From Lachnospiraceae bacterium UBA4317 (GTDB lineage Bacteria > Bacillota_A > Clostridia > Lachnospirales > Lachnospiraceae), in assembly GCA_002394525.1 (NCBI GenBank), contig DGUF01000129.1, positions 1 through 5,848 of the forward strand: a stretch of 5,848 nt of DNA, read 5' to 3'. The translations under genes and the position numbers were made by a program. Position 1 is the stretch's first letter, and each line of letters opens with the position of its first letter. Under the pieces are notes generated by a model that did no database searches, was not told the DNA's origin, and was given only the letters and a program-made list of their open reading frames with translations. Of this stretch, positions 5,082-5,848 are shown one piece after another.

Positions 5082-5848
5082 TTCAAAGCCTCTCTTTCCG
5101 GAGAATTTCCTGACTCGTCTCCCGGTGCAAATCTTCTGGCGATCGCCTCGGCGATCCGCATCCCGTCCATGGCTGCCGACATGATCCCTCCTGCGTAGCC
5201 CGCCCCCTCTCCGCAGGGATAGAGGCCTGCGGCACCGGTCGATTCGAGGGTCTCTCCCCTCGTGATGCGTACCGGGGAGGAAGTCCGGCTCTCCACGCCG
5301 GCGACAATGGCGGAGGGCCCGTCAAAGCCCCTGATCTTACGGCCGAATTCATCCATGCCCTCTATGAAGTCGCGCGTGAGGTCAGCCGGCAGAAGCTCAT
5401 GCAGGGGGGCCCTTCTGCAGAGACCCCTGGCCCAGGGGAAGGCCTCCGCCCCGGAACTTTCCGGCCGGGATCTGTCTGAAAAGGCCTCCGCGTCTTTTTC
5501 GTAAAGGCCGCGAAAACAGGCCCTGAGCTCCTCATAGGGCTGGACCGGTACCGCCCCCTGCCCCAGCAGGAAGGCTTTTTTCTCGAGATCGCGCTGAAAG
5601 CGCATGCCGGCCAGGACATCGCTGCTCCCGAACTCCTTCTCTCCGACCGTGACCACGATGGCGCTGTCCGCCCAGCCGCTGTCGCGTCCCTCATCGCTCA
5701 TCCCGTTGACACACAGATACCCTTGCTCTGAGGAGGCATTGACGATATAGCCTCCAGGACACATGCAAAAGGAATAGACTCCCCTGCCGGACGAGGCGCG
5801 GGCGGTCAGCTTGTAGGGGGAGGCGGACAGGCCCAGCGCTGCCAGGTC
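5078..5848 (-). CDS. NAD(P)/FAD-dependent oxidoreductase, COG2509 type, C-terminal 256 residues (cut by right window edge)
   Basis: The frame is open from the window edge, so the real start lies beyond 5848; the ATG at 5764 is internal. Near residues 22-50 is the characteristic RGVYSFCMCPGGYIVNASSE, then LCVNGMS and DSAIVVTV. Further on are FGRKIRGFD, GVESRTSSPVRI (184-195) and the FAD-binding C-terminal signature LYPCGEGAGYAGGI (209-222), followed by SAAMDGMRIAEAIA. This set is typical of the uncharacterised FAD-dependent dehydrogenases of COG2509, usually about 450-550 residues, with the dinucleotide-binding Rossmann fold in the missing N-terminal half. The CMCPGG cysteines are a family trait. 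The physiological substrate is unknown. The stop codon overlaps the proB start (ATGA), so both are very likely one operon and translationally coupled. I know of no established functional link between this family and proline synthesis. Confidence 0.9.
   Translation of the reverse strand, partial: DLAALGLSASPYKLTARASSGRGVYSFCMCPGGYIVNASSEQGYLCVNGMSDEGRDSGWADSAIVVTVGEKEFGSSDVLAGMRFQRDLEKKAFLLGQGAVPVQPYEELRACFRGLYEKDAEAFSDRSRPESSGAEAFPWARGLCRRAPLHELLPADLTRDFIEGMDEFGRKIRGFDGPSAIVAGVESRTSSPVRITRGETLESTGAAGLYPCGEGAGYAGGIMSAAMDGMRIAEAIARRFAPGDESGNSPEREALK
5089..5095 (-). promoter_or_regulatory. Ribosome binding site for proB inside the upstream gene
   Basis: On the minus strand AGAGAGG lies within the last codons of the FAD-dependent oxidoreductase gene, 7 bases before the ATG at 5081. 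With the ATGA overlap it supports the long form of ProB carrying the N-terminal extension. Confidence 0.6.

Noticed and set aside
3984..5198. 404-codon open frame on the plus strand opposite proB
   Set aside because: Shadow of proB and the end of the oxidoreductase gene. Its start has no ribosome binding site and the minus strand encodes a complete kinase fold.

Overview
All convincing genes in this window lie on the minus strand, so the biological reading order runs from base 5848 down to base 1. The order is: the C-terminal half of a FAD-dependent oxidoreductase (COG2509-type), proB (glutamate 5-kinase), a lactonase/6-phosphogluconolactonase-like beta-propeller protein, tgt (tRNA-guanine transglycosylase), yajC (Sec accessory subunit) and the first 252 codons of leuB (3-isopropylmalate dehydrogenase), which runs off the left edge. 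The window looks like chromosomal housekeeping DNA from a moderately GC-rich member of the Clostridia, probably Lachnospiraceae-like. This rests on the tgt-yajC pair, a ProB without a PUA domain, the style of the Tgt and COG2509 proteins, and strong GGAGG-type ribosome binding sites. The taxonomic assignment is inference from protein character, not from a search.

Layout. Bases 5848-4104 are a tightly coupled two-gene unit: the oxidoreductase stop and the proB start share an ATGA overlap. Bases 4103-3807 are a 297-base, locally AT-richer spacer with several hairpins, including weak terminator-like hairpins just after proB and a perfect 12-bp inverted repeat further on, in the likely leader of the lactonase gene. 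Bases 3806-2688 are the lactonase gene. Bases 2687-2539 hold a strong hairpin without a U-tract and two smaller ones ahead of tgt. Bases 2538-1402 are tgt. Bases 1401-1287 hold a good sigma-A-type promoter for yajC with a dyad near its start point. Bases 1286-966 are yajC. Bases 965-758 hold a 12-bp terminator-like hairpin. Bases 757-1 are leuB.

The genes do not form one pathway. proB makes gamma-glutamyl phosphate for proline synthesis, but proA is not next to it within the window. tgt installs the queuosine precursor in tRNA. yajC supports protein export, but is followed by leuB rather than the usual secD/secF. leuB belongs to leucine synthesis. No mobile element, CRISPR array, tRNA, rRNA or recognisable riboswitch was seen, and there is no clear sign of a novel system. 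The points worth a second look are small: structured intergenic regions, an unusual N-terminal extension on ProB, and uncommon gene neighbours. Long open frames on the plus strand opposite tgt, the lactonase gene and proB are shadows of the minus-strand genes.
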